Assembly: GCA_016789955.1 (NCBI GenBank)
Contig: JAEUPB010000073.1
Location: 57,498-121,497 of the forward strand
Length of the DNA stretch: 64,000 bases
Origin: Rubrivivax sp.
GTDB taxonomy: Bacteria; Pseudomonadota; Gammaproteobacteria; Burkholderiales; Burkholderiaceae_C
Reading direction: 5' to 3'
Part shown: positions 54,973 through 63,714 of the stretch, piece by piece
How positions within the stretch are numbered: the stretch's first letter is position 1
Layout of the letters: each line of letters starts with the position of its first letter
Translations under genes and position numbers: made by a program
The notes under the pieces: generated by a model
What the model was told of the DNA's origin: nothing
The model's input: only the letters and a program-made list of their open reading frames with translations
The model's database searches: none

Positions 54973-56142
54973 ATGCAAGACGTCCTCGAGCGCGCCCGAG
55001 CCCAGGCCGACGAGTTCATCGCGATCCGTCGCGACATCCACAGCGAGCCCGAGCTCGGCTTCCAGGAACACCGCACCAGCGCGCTGGTGGCCGAGAAGCT
55101 CGGCTGGTACGGCTACGAGGTGCACCGCGGCCTGGGCGGCACCGGCGTCGTCGGCGTGCTGAAGCGCGGCAACGGCACGAAGCGCATCGGCATCCGCGCC
55201 GACATGGACGCGCTGCCCATCGTCGAGAGCACCGGCCTGGCCTACGCGAGCCGGCGCAGCGGCGTGATGCACGCCTGCGGCCACGACGGCCACACCGCGA
55301 TGCTGCTGGCCGCCGCGCGCCAGCTCGCCGAGCATGGCCGCTACTCCGGCACGCTGAACCTGATCTTCCAGCCGGCCGAGGAAGGCCAGGGCGGCGCGGT
55401 GAAGATGATCGAGGACGGCCTCTTCGAGAAGCACCCCTGCGACGCCGTGTTCGCGATGCACAACTCGCCCGGCAACCCGCAAGGCCAGTTCTCGTTCCGC
55501 GACGGCGCGGCGATGGCTTCGTCCGACTACGCGAAGATCACCGTCACCGGCGTCGGCGGCCACGGCGCCTTCCCGCACCTGTCGGCCGACCCGGTGGTGG
55601 CGGCCTCGGGCATCGTGATGGCGCTGCAGACCATCGTCTCGCGCAACGTCGGCCCGCTGCAGACGGCGGTGGTCACGGTGGGCACGCTGCATGCCGGCGC
55701 GGCCAACAACGTGATCCCCGGCATCGCGACGATGGAGTTGTCGATCCGCGCGCTCGACCGCGAGGTGCGCGACCTGCTCGAGAAGCGCATCCGCGAGATC
55801 GCGCAGGCGCAGGCCGCGAGCTACGGCTGTACCGCCACCGTCGACTACCAGCGGCGCTACTCGGTGCTCGTCAACACCAAGGCCGAGACCGACTTCGCGC
55901 GCCAGGTGGCGCTGGACCTGGTGGGCCCGGAGAACGTGCTGCTCGACCGCGAGCCCGTCACCGGCAGCGAGGACTTCGCCTTCATGCTGGAGAAGGTGCC
56001 GGGCTGCTACCTGTACATCGGCAACGGCGACGGCAGCGACTCGCGGATGTGCCACCACCCCGGCTACAACTTCAACGACGCCAACCTGAGCCTGGGCTCG
56101 GCGTACTGGGTGGCGCTGGCCGAGCGCTACCTGCAGGGCTGA
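54973..56142 (+). CDS. M20-family amidohydrolase (hippurate hydrolase/HipO-like)
   Basis: A 389-residue cytoplasmic enzyme with AGGAG before ATG 54973. Metal and catalytic blocks: IRRDIHSEPELGFQEHRTS, IGIRADMDALPI, HACGHDGHTAMLL (Cys/His ligands), LIFQPAEEGQGGA (Glu) and a C-terminal TGSEDFAFMLE. The dimerisation domain has GVGGHGAFPHLSADPVVAAS. This is the pattern of N-acyl-amino-acid amidohydrolases such as hippurate hydrolase or aminoacylase-like IAA-amino-acid hydrolases. The true acyl substrate is unknown. It is divergent from the TonB-domain gene. Confidence 0.88.
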   Translation: MQDVLERARAQADEFIAIRRDIHSEPELGFQEHRTSALVAEKLGWYGYEVHRGLGGTGVVGVLKRGNGTKRIGIRADMDALPIVESTGLAYASRRSGVMHACGHDGHTAMLLAAARQLAEHGRYSGTLNLIFQPAEEGQGGAVKMIEDGLFEKHPCDAVFAMHNSPGNPQGQFSFRDGAAMASSDYAKITVTGVGGHGAFPHLSADPVVAASGIVMALQTIVSRNVGPLQTAVVTVGTLHAGAANNVIPGIATMELSIRALDREVRDLLEKRIREIAQAQAASYGCTATVDYQRRYSVLVNTKAETDFARQVALDLVGPENVLLDREPVTGSEDFAFMLEKVPGCYLYIGNGDGSDSRMCHHPGYNFNDANLSLGSAYWVALAERYLQG

Positions 56143-56147
56143 CGCGG

Positions 56148-57246
56148 TCACGGCGCCAGGTGCCGCGCGAGGAACGCCTCGACGCGCCGCGCGAAGTCCA
56201 CGCGCGTCTCCTGCTTCAGCCAGCCGTGGCCCTCGCCGCGGTAGACCACCCACTCGGGGTCGCGGTCGACGGCGCGCAGCGCCTGCCGCATGCGCTCGCC
56301 GTGCGCCAGCGGCACGCGGCGGTCGCGCTCGCCGTAGGCCAGCAGCAGCGGCGCGCGGATGCGTGCGGCCTGCTCCACCGGCGATATGGCGCGCAGCATC
56401 GCGGCGTCCTTCTCCGGGTCGCCGACGCGCTCGGGCAGGAAGTGGCGGCGGCCGCTGCCGCTGATGTCGTCGTCCACCCACCACGATCCGCCGACGTACA
56501 GCAGCAGGTCGGCCACCGCCACCCACGCGACGCCGCAGCGGTACAGCGCGGCGTCGTTGGCCAGGCCCATCAGCGTGGCGTAGCCGCCGTAGCTGGCGCC
56601 GGCGATGCACCAGCGGTCGGCCCAGCCCTGCCCGGAGGCCCAGCGCACGGCGTCGGCCACGTCGTCCTGCATCGCGCGGCCCCACTGGCGGTCGCCGGCG
56701 CGCTCGTGCGCGAGGCCGTAGCCGGCGCTGCCGCGGAACTCGGGGCTGACCACCAGGTAGCCGCGCGACGCCAGGAACTGCTCCATCGGGCTCCAGCGCC
56801 AGTGGCCGCCGCGCACCCACGGCCCGCCGTGCACCAGCACGACCGCCGGCCCGCCGTCGCCGGGCTTGCGGCCCGGCGGGATCGTCAGCGGCGGCCGCCC
56901 CAGCGGCGTGGAGATCAGCGGGAACCCACGCCGCATCACGAGCTGGCGCAGTTCCTCGCCCGTCGTGGCGCACGCTCCAGAGCCCGGGCGCGAGCTGCTC
57001 GCCGCTGCCCGACTCGAGGTCGTGCACGTCGAAAACCAGCCGGTCGTCACCGACCGACGCGAACCGCCGCACGTCGACATCGGCGAAGTGGGCGGCGCGC
57101 TTCTGGTCGCGCAGGTCCCACACGTACAACCCGACGCGTTCGCCGCCGACCCGCGTCGTCAGCGCCACGTGGCGGCCCGACGGCGACAGCTTCGCGTCGA
57201 TGAACTGCGCCGGGGCGGCGCGCCGCACACCTGTCGAGCTGTCCAT
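56148..57246 (-). pseudogene. S9 prolyl-oligopeptidase-family peptidase, deletion plus frameshift
   Basis: The N-terminal piece starts at 57246 (MDSSTGVRRAAPAQFIDAKL) and gives about 95 residues of the beginning of a beta-propeller (GLYVWDLRDQKRAAHFADVD, LAPGLWSVRHDG). Near 56957-56963 one extra base shifts the frame; the sequence continues as EELRQLVMRRGFPLISTPLG and then the complete catalytic domain. This includes VVLVHGGPWVRGGHW, CIAGASYGGYATLMG (Ser), GERDRRVPLAHG and GEGHGWLKQE (His). Most of the propeller, about 300 residues, is missing. A catalytic-only fragment could be made from an internal start, but a normal enzyme cannot. Confidence 0.8.
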
Positions 57247-57304
57247 GTCGTCGTCCCCCTGCGTGGCGTTGCGCGGGACGAGCATACGGCGGCGGCAGTC
57301 CCGG

Positions 57305-59305
57305 TCAGCCTCCGAACGGCGTCGGGCGCACGTCGCCGCGCGCACCCGGCATGAAGTTCACGCGCCGCCGCTCGGCCAGGCGTTCGCCGAACATGCCACC
57401 GTCCAGCCGCCCCTCGACCAGCTCGTAGCCCATCAGGGCGAACACCCGCTCGCCGATGAACATCGGGCGCGCGTTGCCGTACCAATCCACGCACGACGCG
57501 CGGCAGCCGTCGGAGCCCGACACCGGCGCCGAGCGCAGGTCGCCGAGGGCGCGGAAGTCCAGCGCGCGCTCGCGCAGGAACAGCACCGAAGCCGAGCCCT
57601 GGTTTCCGGCCTGCATGGTGCCGCCGCGGCCGGAGGGGTCGATGACCGGCAGGCCGAGCAGGCCCTGGTCGGTGCCCGTGGGACGGTAGAAGAAGCCGTG
57701 CGTGCGTGTCTCGCCCTGGCGCGCGCCGGGCTGCACGTGGCGGCCGGCGAGCGTGGCGCCGCGGTCCAGCCGCACGGCGCTGAAGACCAGGTCGCTGCCG
57801 GTGTTGCCCACCAGCACGCCGTGCGCGCCCATCGCCTCGATGCGCTCGACGGCATGCCCCGGGTCCAGCGGCACGGCGTCGCCGCCGCCGGCCCAGCGCA
57901 CGGCCCAGGCTGCACTCTGGCGGCCGTCGCGCTGAGCACCGCCGTACAGCAGCCAGTCGCCCACGTAGCGGTTCTGCGTGGGTTGCGAGGCCGGCAACAG
58001 CCGGTAGGCCTCGCGCGGCGCGCTGCCGCGGCCGTCGCCGAACGAGGCCAGCGGCACGCGCAGCAACGCCGTGCCGCCCTGCACGCGGGCGTTGCCGAAC
58101 ATGCCTTCGCCCACGCCCGATCCGCGCAGCAGCACGTTCAGGTGGCCGCGTCCGTCCTCGAGGAACGAGAGCTGGTCGATCGGCACGCCGGCGGTCTTCA
58201 GCGCGGTGGGCGCCGTGCCGTCCAGCGGGATGCGGAACACCGCCGAGCGCGCGCCGCCGCCCGCGTCGGGGCGGCCGCCGGCGCCGCCGGTGCGCGACAC
58301 CGTCCACACGTACACCGACCCTTGCGACACGTAGAACACGCGCCCTGCCGGCCCCAGCGCGGCGGTGGACTCGCAGCGCAGGTCCTGCCCCGGGTCGCCG
58401 AGGTCGCAGCTCGTCACCGTGTGCAGCGCCAGCGTCTCGTCGGGGTCGAAGTCGTCATCGGTGCGGTGGATGCGCGTGGCCGGCAGGATGCGCTGCCAGT
58501 CCCCGGGCACGGCGCCGTCCCAGCGGCGGTACGACGGCAGCATCGTCAGCGGCGCAGGGCCGCCGGGCCGCAGCACCGTGGGGCTGTAGAAGACCAGCTT
58601 GCGGCCGATCAGCCGGCTCGCGTAGTTGCGCGACGAGTAGTAGTCGTAGCTGCGCAGGTGATGCGTGGAGCGATACGTGAGGCCGCCGCGAGCGTCGATC
58701 TCGAACAGGCCGATCTCGGTACCGCCGCGAGCGTACGAGTAGCCGATCACGACGATGGTGTTGCCGCTCACCAGCATCTCGTCGTACCAGGCGCCGCGCG
58801 GGTCGCTGCCCGGTGCGTAGGCGTCCACCGTCGAGACCGGCTGCAGGCTGTCGGCGCCGATGCGCACGGTGAACAGCCGCCCGCGGCGCAGCACCACGAG
58901 GTGGTCGCCGGCGCGCTTGACGATGCCACCTTCGTCGACGCCGGCGGTCTGCACGTTGGTGATCGACTCGGCGGCGGCGGCCGCCCCATCGGCGGACTTG
59001 GCGGCCACCGCGCCCGCAGTGGCGGGTGCCGGGGCCGGCGGTGCCGCCATCGGCTGGGCCGCAATGCCCGGCGAGCCGTTCAGCGACAACGCGAACGAGC
59101 GCCGTTCGAGCTGGCGGCGGCCGGCCTCGGCGCGCCAGCGGTCCAGCGCCCGCACCAGATCCTCGTCGCTGCGATAGGCCGGGAGGCTGGGCGCGGCCAC
59201 GGCGTCGGGTCCGGGGCCGGCGCAGGCGGCCAGCCACGCGAGCGCGACGGCGGCCAGCAGCGAGCGGGCTGAAGACCGGATGGTGGGGACAGGATGGGCG
59301 GGCAT
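57305..59305 (-). CDS. Beta-propeller domain lipoprotein
   Basis: A 666-residue protein. The N-terminus SLLAAVALAWLAACAGPG contains a lipobox (LAAC, Cys28), so it is probably a lipoprotein exported to the periplasm. The TNVQTAGVDEGGIVKRAGDH block (about 116-135) is the start of the secreted beta-propeller domain family (Beta_propel type). Repeated strand pairs such as VVLRRGRLFTVRI, NTIVVIGYSYA and RVFYVSQGSVYVW follow to the end. No catalytic residue can be named. A long Ala/Pro linker lies at about 80-110. It is convergent with nothing and starts 96 bp from the divergent transglutaminase-like gene. Confidence 0.75.
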   Translation of the reverse strand: MPAHPVPTIRSSARSLLAAVALAWLAACAGPGPDAVAAPSLPAYRSDEDLVRALDRWRAEAGRRQLERRSFALSLNGSPGIAAQPMAAPPAPAPATAGAVAAKSADGAAAAAESITNVQTAGVDEGGIVKRAGDHLVVLRRGRLFTVRIGADSLQPVSTVDAYAPGSDPRGAWYDEMLVSGNTIVVIGYSYARGGTEIGLFEIDARGGLTYRSTHHLRSYDYYSSRNYASRLIGRKLVFYSPTVLRPGGPAPLTMLPSYRRWDGAVPGDWQRILPATRIHRTDDDFDPDETLALHTVTSCDLGDPGQDLRCESTAALGPAGRVFYVSQGSVYVWTVSRTGGAGGRPDAGGGARSAVFRIPLDGTAPTALKTAGVPIDQLSFLEDGRGHLNVLLRGSGVGEGMFGNARVQGGTALLRVPLASFGDGRGSAPREAYRLLPASQPTQNRYVGDWLLYGGAQRDGRQSAAWAVRWAGGGDAVPLDPGHAVERIEAMGAHGVLVGNTGSDLVFSAVRLDRGATLAGRHVQPGARQGETRTHGFFYRPTGTDQGLLGLPVIDPSGRGGTMQAGNQGSASVLFLRERALDFRALGDLRSAPVSGSDGCRASCVDWYGNARPMFIGERVFALMGYELVEGRLDGGMFGERLAERRRVNFMPGARGDVRPTPFGG

Positions 59306-59401
59306 GGAGGCGTCTCCGGCGGTGTCGATGCGGGTTGTACGCGCGACGCGCGGAAGCGGGGTTGAGGTGGCGCCCGCACCGGGTGCGGCACACTCCCGGC
59401 G

Positions 59402-60106
59402 ATGCAGGATCCCGCCCCTTCCACCCTCGCCCCCGCGCCGCTGATCGACAGCGACCACCCGGCCGTCGTCGACTACGCCCGTCGGCATGCGATCGGCGGC
59501 ACCGACCGCGAGCGCGCCGCCGCCCTGTACCACGCGGTGCGCGACGACTTCCGCTACGACCCCTATCGCATCGACCTCACACCCGGGGGCATGCGCGGCA
59601 GCCGGGTGCTCGAACTGGGCCACGGCTGGTGCGTACCCAAGGCCACGCTGATGGCCGCGGCATGCCGCGCCGCCGGCATCCCGGCGCGGCTGGGCTTCGC
59701 CGACGTGCGCAACCACCTCAGCACCGAGAAGCTGCGCCGCTCGATGGGCAGCGATCTCTTCATCTGGCACGGCTACACCGAGGTGTGGCTCGATGGCCGC
59801 TGGCTGAAGGCGACCCCGGCGTTCAACCTGTCGCTGTGCGAGAAGTTCGGCCTGCTGCCGCTGGAATGGGACGGCACCGCCGACTCGATCTACCACCCCT
59901 ACGACCGCGCCGGCCAGCGCCACATGGAGTACGTGCGCCAGCGCGGCAGTTTCGACGAGCTGCCGCTGGCGCAGATCGTGGCCGACTTCGCCGCGTACTA
60001 CCCACCGGAGCTGAGTCGCAGCCCCGCGTCGGAAGCCAGCGACTTCGGCGACGATGCCGCCCGCGAGAGGGCCCGTGCTGGCGCCCAGGAAGGAACCCCC
60101 ACGTGA
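59402..60106 (+). CDS. Transglutaminase-like domain protein
   Basis: A 234-residue soluble protein. The papain-like core shows the Cys in GHGWCVPKATLMAAACRAAG (about 78-97) and the His in FIWHGYTEVWLDGRW. The third residue, usually an Asp shortly after the WxxxD segment, is not obvious (WLKATPAFN), so the triad may be altered. Bacterial members of this type act as peptidases or amide hydrolases, or have no known activity. The stop codon overlaps the GTG start of gloB (ACGTGA), so the two genes are translationally coupled. Confidence 0.82.
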   Translation: MQDPAPSTLAPAPLIDSDHPAVVDYARRHAIGGTDRERAAALYHAVRDDFRYDPYRIDLTPGGMRGSRVLELGHGWCVPKATLMAAACRAAGIPARLGFADVRNHLSTEKLRRSMGSDLFIWHGYTEVWLDGRWLKATPAFNLSLCEKFGLLPLEWDGTADSIYHPYDRAGQRHMEYVRQRGSFDELPLAQIVADFAAYYPPELSRSPASEASDFGDDAARERARAGAQEGTPT

Positions 60107-60894
60107 TCATCGAACGCATCTGGACCGGCAACAGCTACCGCAACTACAACTACCTCGTGGCCTGCAGCGAGACCGGCGAGGCGCTGGCGATCGACCCGCT
60201 GGACAGCGACAAGTGCCTGAACGCGGCGCGCGTCAAGGGCTGGCAGATCACGCAGATCCTCAACACGCACGAGCACCACGACCACACCGGCGGCAACGAC
60301 GCCGTGGTGGCGGCCACCGGCGCGAAGGTGATCGCCCACCACCGCGCCGGCGGCAAGATCGCCAACATGAGCCGCGGCGTGCAGGCCGGCGACGTGATCA
60401 AGGTCGGCCGCACCGTCGAGCTGGAATGCCTGGACACCCCCGGCCACACGATGTGCCACGTGTGCCTGCGCGCACACGGGCCGCGCAACGCGATCTTCTC
60501 CGGCGACACCCTCTTCAACGCCGGCGCAGGCAACTGCCACAACGGCGGCAACGTGGCCGAGCTTTACGCCACCTTCGCCAAGCAGCTCGCCACGCTGCCC
60601 GACGACACCGAGGTCTATCCCGGCCACGACTACATCGAGAACAACCTGCGCTTCACGCTGGCGCGCGAGCAGGGCAACGCCGCCGCCGCCGAGCGGCTGG
60701 CGCGCGAGGACGGCCACGACGCGGCCACCGCGAGCGTCACCACGATCGGCGGGGAGCGGACCTTCAACACCTTCCTGCGGCTGTCGAGCCCGGCGGTGAT
60801 CGCCGGGCTGCGCGAGAAGTTTCCCGAGTTGCCAGCGAATCCCGACCCGCAGACGGTGTTCACGAAGCTGCGGGAGCTGCGCAACAGCTGGTAG
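60103..60894 (+). CDS. gloB: Hydroxyacylglutathione hydrolase (glyoxalase II)
   Basis: A 263-residue MBL-fold enzyme, starting with GTG that overlaps the upstream stop; GGAAGGA lies 10-17 nt upstream. The full dizinc site is visible: THEHHDHTGGN, His in TPGHTMCHV, Asp in FSGDTLFNAGAGNCHNGGN and the later His in YPGHDYIENN. The helical C-terminal domain ends NPDPQTVFTKLRELRNSW. It hydrolyses S-lactoylglutathione in methylglyoxal detoxification. Some members act on persulfides, but length and C-terminal helices favour GloB. It ends at a terminator hairpin. Confidence 0.88.
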   Translation: MIIERIWTGNSYRNYNYLVACSETGEALAIDPLDSDKCLNAARVKGWQITQILNTHEHHDHTGGNDAVVAATGAKVIAHHRAGGKIANMSRGVQAGDVIKVGRTVELECLDTPGHTMCHVCLRAHGPRNAIFSGDTLFNAGAGNCHNGGNVAELYATFAKQLATLPDDTEVYPGHDYIENNLRFTLAREQGNAAAAERLAREDGHDAATASVTTIGGERTFNTFLRLSSPAVIAGLREKFPELPANPDPQTVFTKLRELRNSW

Positions 60895-60902
60895 GCGGCG
60901 CC

Positions 60903-60922
60903 GTGCGGCCGGAAGGCCGCAC
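60903..60922. terminator. Bidirectional terminator hairpin between gloB and the GH13 gene
   Basis: GTGCGGCC-GGAA-GGCCGCAC has perfect 8-bp arms and a 4-nt loop. It lies in the 33-bp gap between two convergent genes, 8 bp after the gloB stop. CTCTCTC follows on the plus strand; the T content is low, so termination may be partial or Rho-assisted. Confidence 0.6.
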
Positions 60923-60927
60923 CTCTC

Positions 60928-62520
60928 TCACGGCACCCGCTTGTAGCGGTCGTACCCGCCCAGCTCGCGCGGCACAGGCTTGAGCACACGCACGCCGCGC
61001 GCCGGCAGCTCGACGGTGATGAAGCCCGAGCCTATCGTCGCCGGCGCGGTGCCGGGCGGGTCGGGCACCAGCCCCAGCACGTCGACCATCGGCGTGTCGT
61101 CCATCAGCGCCCAGTTGGCGACGAGGATGCGGTCGCGCACCGGCGCATCGGTGGGGTTGGCGACGACGACGACCGTGTCGAGCGCACGATCGGTGTGGCG
61201 CTCGAAGGCCAGCAGCCGGCCGGACTCGACGAGCCGGAAATCGCCGACGCGCAGCGCGCGGTGCGCCTTGCGCAAGGCGACGAGGTGGCGCACCCACACG
61301 GTCTCCGGATGCGTGTCGCTCACCAGGTCCCATCGCATCGGGCCGCGGTTGGCCGGGTCGGCCCCGCCTTCCATGCCGACCTCCACGCCGTAGTACAGGT
61401 TCGGCGCGCCGGGCAGCGTGAACTGCAGCGCCTGTGCCAGGCGGCGCTGCGCCGGGTCGGGCAGCTGCGTCGCGATGCGCGGGATGTCGTGGTTGTCGAT
61501 GACGGTCCACGACTTCAGCATCGGCTCGATGCCGGCGTCGCGCACCATGCGCTCGGTCATGCGCGCGGCCACCGGCGGCGCCAGCTCACCCGACACCGCG
61601 CCGAGGATGATCTGGCGCAGCGTGAAGTTCATGACCGCGTCGATCGACTTCAGCCAGTCTCCGGGGTAGTTGACGATCTCGCCCACCACCAGCGAGCCTG
61701 GCTTCTGCGCATGCGCCGCGCGCGTCAGCTCGCCGAGGAAGCGCGGGCCGAGTTCGAACGCGGTGTCCAGCCGCCAGCCGTCGGCGCCATCGCGCAGGTA
61801 GCTGCGCACCACGGAGTCGGCGCCGGCGTACAGGTGGTGCCGCACCGCGGGGTTCTCGAGGTTCAGCTCGGGCAGGTTCTGGAAGCCGGTCCACACGCGC
61901 GCGCCGCCGGCGTAGCGCGGGCCGATCACGAACCAGTCGCGCCAGCGGCTCTTCGGGTCGGCCATCGCGTCGCGGAAGACCGGCGCGTTGCGGCCCATGT
62001 GGTTGAACACGCCGTCGAGCACCACCTTCAGGCCGAGACGGCGCGCCTCCGCGGCCAGCCGCCTGAAGTCGTCGCGCGTGCCGTACTCGGGCGAGATCGC
62101 CTGGAAGTCGAACGCGTCGTACTTGTGGTTCGTGTAGGCGAGGTGGATCGGGTTCAGGTACAGCACGTCGGCGCCGATCCGGCGCACGTGCTCGAGCTTC
62201 GCGGTGGCGCTGGGCAGGTCGCCGCCCCAGAAGTGCAGCTCGTGGGCGCTGAGTTTCTCGGATTCGAGGTACGGGCCCGGCGCCGGCACCTCGTGCCACT
62301 CGCGCAGCACCTTCGGCGGCGGGTAGAGCGCGCGCTTGGCGTCCAGCCGCGCCGACGGCGCAAAGCGGTCGACGATGATCTGGTAGACCACCGCGCCGTT
62401 GCGCCAGTCGCGCTCGCGGTCTTCGTAGACGCCGGCCGCTGCGGGCACGGCCGCCGCCAGCAGCGACACCCTCAGCGCGGCGGCGCACGCCGCGCCGCGG
62501 CCCGTCAGCAGCGAGCGCAC
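60928..62520 (-). CDS. Secreted GH13 alpha-amylase-family enzyme
   Basis: A 530-residue enzyme with a signal peptide (ALRVSLLAAAVPAAAG). GH13 regions: ADVLYLNPIHLAYTNHKYDA, region I DGVFNHMGR, region II DGWRLDTAFE (nucleophile Asp), region III VVGEIVN (acid/base Glu) and region IV VIDNHDIPRI (Asp). The NHKYDAFDF and WGGDLPSATAKL blocks resemble neopullulanase/cyclomaltodextrinase-type enzymes. A C-terminal beta domain is present. The substrate is an alpha-glucan or a maltodextrin. It starts 4 bp after the stop of the class III alcohol dehydrogenase gene, so the two are co-transcribed, although their roles seem unrelated. Confidence 0.85.
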   Translation of the reverse strand: MRSLLTGRGAACAAALRVSLLAAAVPAAAGVYEDRERDWRNGAVVYQIIVDRFAPSARLDAKRALYPPPKVLREWHEVPAPGPYLESEKLSAHELHFWGGDLPSATAKLEHVRRIGADVLYLNPIHLAYTNHKYDAFDFQAISPEYGTRDDFRRLAAEARRLGLKVVLDGVFNHMGRNAPVFRDAMADPKSRWRDWFVIGPRYAGGARVWTGFQNLPELNLENPAVRHHLYAGADSVVRSYLRDGADGWRLDTAFELGPRFLGELTRAAHAQKPGSLVVGEIVNYPGDWLKSIDAVMNFTLRQIILGAVSGELAPPVAARMTERMVRDAGIEPMLKSWTVIDNHDIPRIATQLPDPAQRRLAQALQFTLPGAPNLYYGVEVGMEGGADPANRGPMRWDLVSDTHPETVWVRHLVALRKAHRALRVGDFRLVESGRLLAFERHTDRALDTVVVVANPTDAPVRDRILVANWALMDDTPMVDVLGLVPDPPGTAPATIGSGFITVELPARGVRVLKPVPRELGGYDRYKRVP

Positions 62521-62524
62521 GGGA

Positions 62525-63631
62525 TCAGTACACCACCACGGAGCGGATCGACTCCCCGCGCTCCATCAGCTCGAAGCCCTCGTTGATGCGCTCCAGCGGC
62601 AGCCGGTGCGTGATCAGTTCGTCGATCTTCAGCCTGCCGTCCATGTACCAGTCGACGATCTTCGGCACGTCGGTGCGGCCGCGCGCGCCGCCGAAGGCCG
62701 AGCCTTCCCACTTGCGGCCGGTGACGAGCTGGAACGGGCGCGTCGAGATCTCGGCGCCCGCGGGCGCCACGCCGATGATGATCGAGCGGCCCCAGCCCTT
62801 GTGCGTGCACTCCAGCGCCTGCCGCATCACCTGCACGTTGCCGATGCACTCGAAGCTGTAGTCGGCGCCGCCGTCGGTGAGCTGCACGATGCTGTCGACG
62901 ATGTTGGCGTGGTCCTTCGGGTTCAGGAAGTGCGTCATGCCGAAGCGCCGCGCCATCGCCTCGCGCGCCGGGTTGATGTCCACGCCGATGATCTTGTCCG
63001 CACCCACCATTCGGGCACCCTGGATCACGTTCAGGCCGATGCCGCCCAGGCCGAAGACCACCACGTTGGCGCCCGCCTCCACCTTCGCGGTGAAGAGCAC
63101 CGCGCCCACACCGGTGGTGACGCCGCAGCCGATGTAGCAGACCACGTCGAACGGCGCGTCCTCGCGCACCTTGGCCAGCGCGATGCCGGGCACGACGATG
63201 TGGTTGGCGAAGGTCGACGTGCCCATGTAGTGCAGGATGGGCTTGCCGTCGATCGAGAAGCGCGACGAGCCGTCGGGCATCAGCCCCTTGCCCTGCGTCG
63301 AGCGGATCGACTGGCACAGGTTGGTCTTGCGCGACAGGCAGAACTTGCACTGCCGGCACTCGGGCGTGTAGAGCGGGATCACGTGGTCGCCGGGCTTCAG
63401 CCACGTGACGCCTGCGCCGACCTCGAGCACGACGCCCGCGCCCTCGTGGCCGAGGATGGCCGGGAACAGCCCTTCGGGGTCGGCGCCCGAGAGCGTGTAG
63501 TGGTCGGTGTGGCAGATGCCGGTGGCCTTGACCTCCACCAGCACCTCGCCGTCGCGCGGGCCTTGCAGGTCGACGGTCTCGATGGTGAGCGGGGAGCCGG
63601 CCTTCCAGGCGACGGCGGCGCGGGTCTTCAT
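62525..63631 (-). CDS. frmA: S-(hydroxymethyl)glutathione dehydrogenase (class III alcohol dehydrogenase)
   Basis: A 368-residue zinc MDR enzyme. Catalytic zinc ligands are in ATGICHTDHYTLSG and LGHEGAGVV, the structural zinc cysteines in PECRQCKFCLSRKTNLC, and the NAD site in VVVFGLGGIGLNVIQGA followed by IGVDINPAREAMAR. The SIRSTQGKGLMPDGSSRFS block is characteristic of glutathione-dependent formaldehyde dehydrogenases. It oxidises S-hydroxymethylglutathione and can reduce S-nitrosoglutathione. No FrmR repressor or FrmB esterase gene is adjacent. Confidence 0.94.
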   Translation of the reverse strand: MKTRAAVAWKAGSPLTIETVDLQGPRDGEVLVEVKATGICHTDHYTLSGADPEGLFPAILGHEGAGVVLEVGAGVTWLKPGDHVIPLYTPECRQCKFCLSRKTNLCQSIRSTQGKGLMPDGSSRFSIDGKPILHYMGTSTFANHIVVPGIALAKVREDAPFDVVCYIGCGVTTGVGAVLFTAKVEAGANVVVFGLGGIGLNVIQGARMVGADKIIGVDINPAREAMARRFGMTHFLNPKDHANIVDSIVQLTDGGADYSFECIGNVQVMRQALECTHKGWGRSIIIGVAPAGAEISTRPFQLVTGRKWEGSAFGGARGRTDVPKIVDWYMDGRLKIDELITHRLPLERINEGFELMERGESIRSVVVY

Positions 63632-63714
63632 CGTGGTGGGTCTCCGGGTGGCGATGGCGCATTGTGGCGGCGCGCGCGGACGGACGCTCGGCTACGCTCC
63701 CCTTGCCCCGCCAC

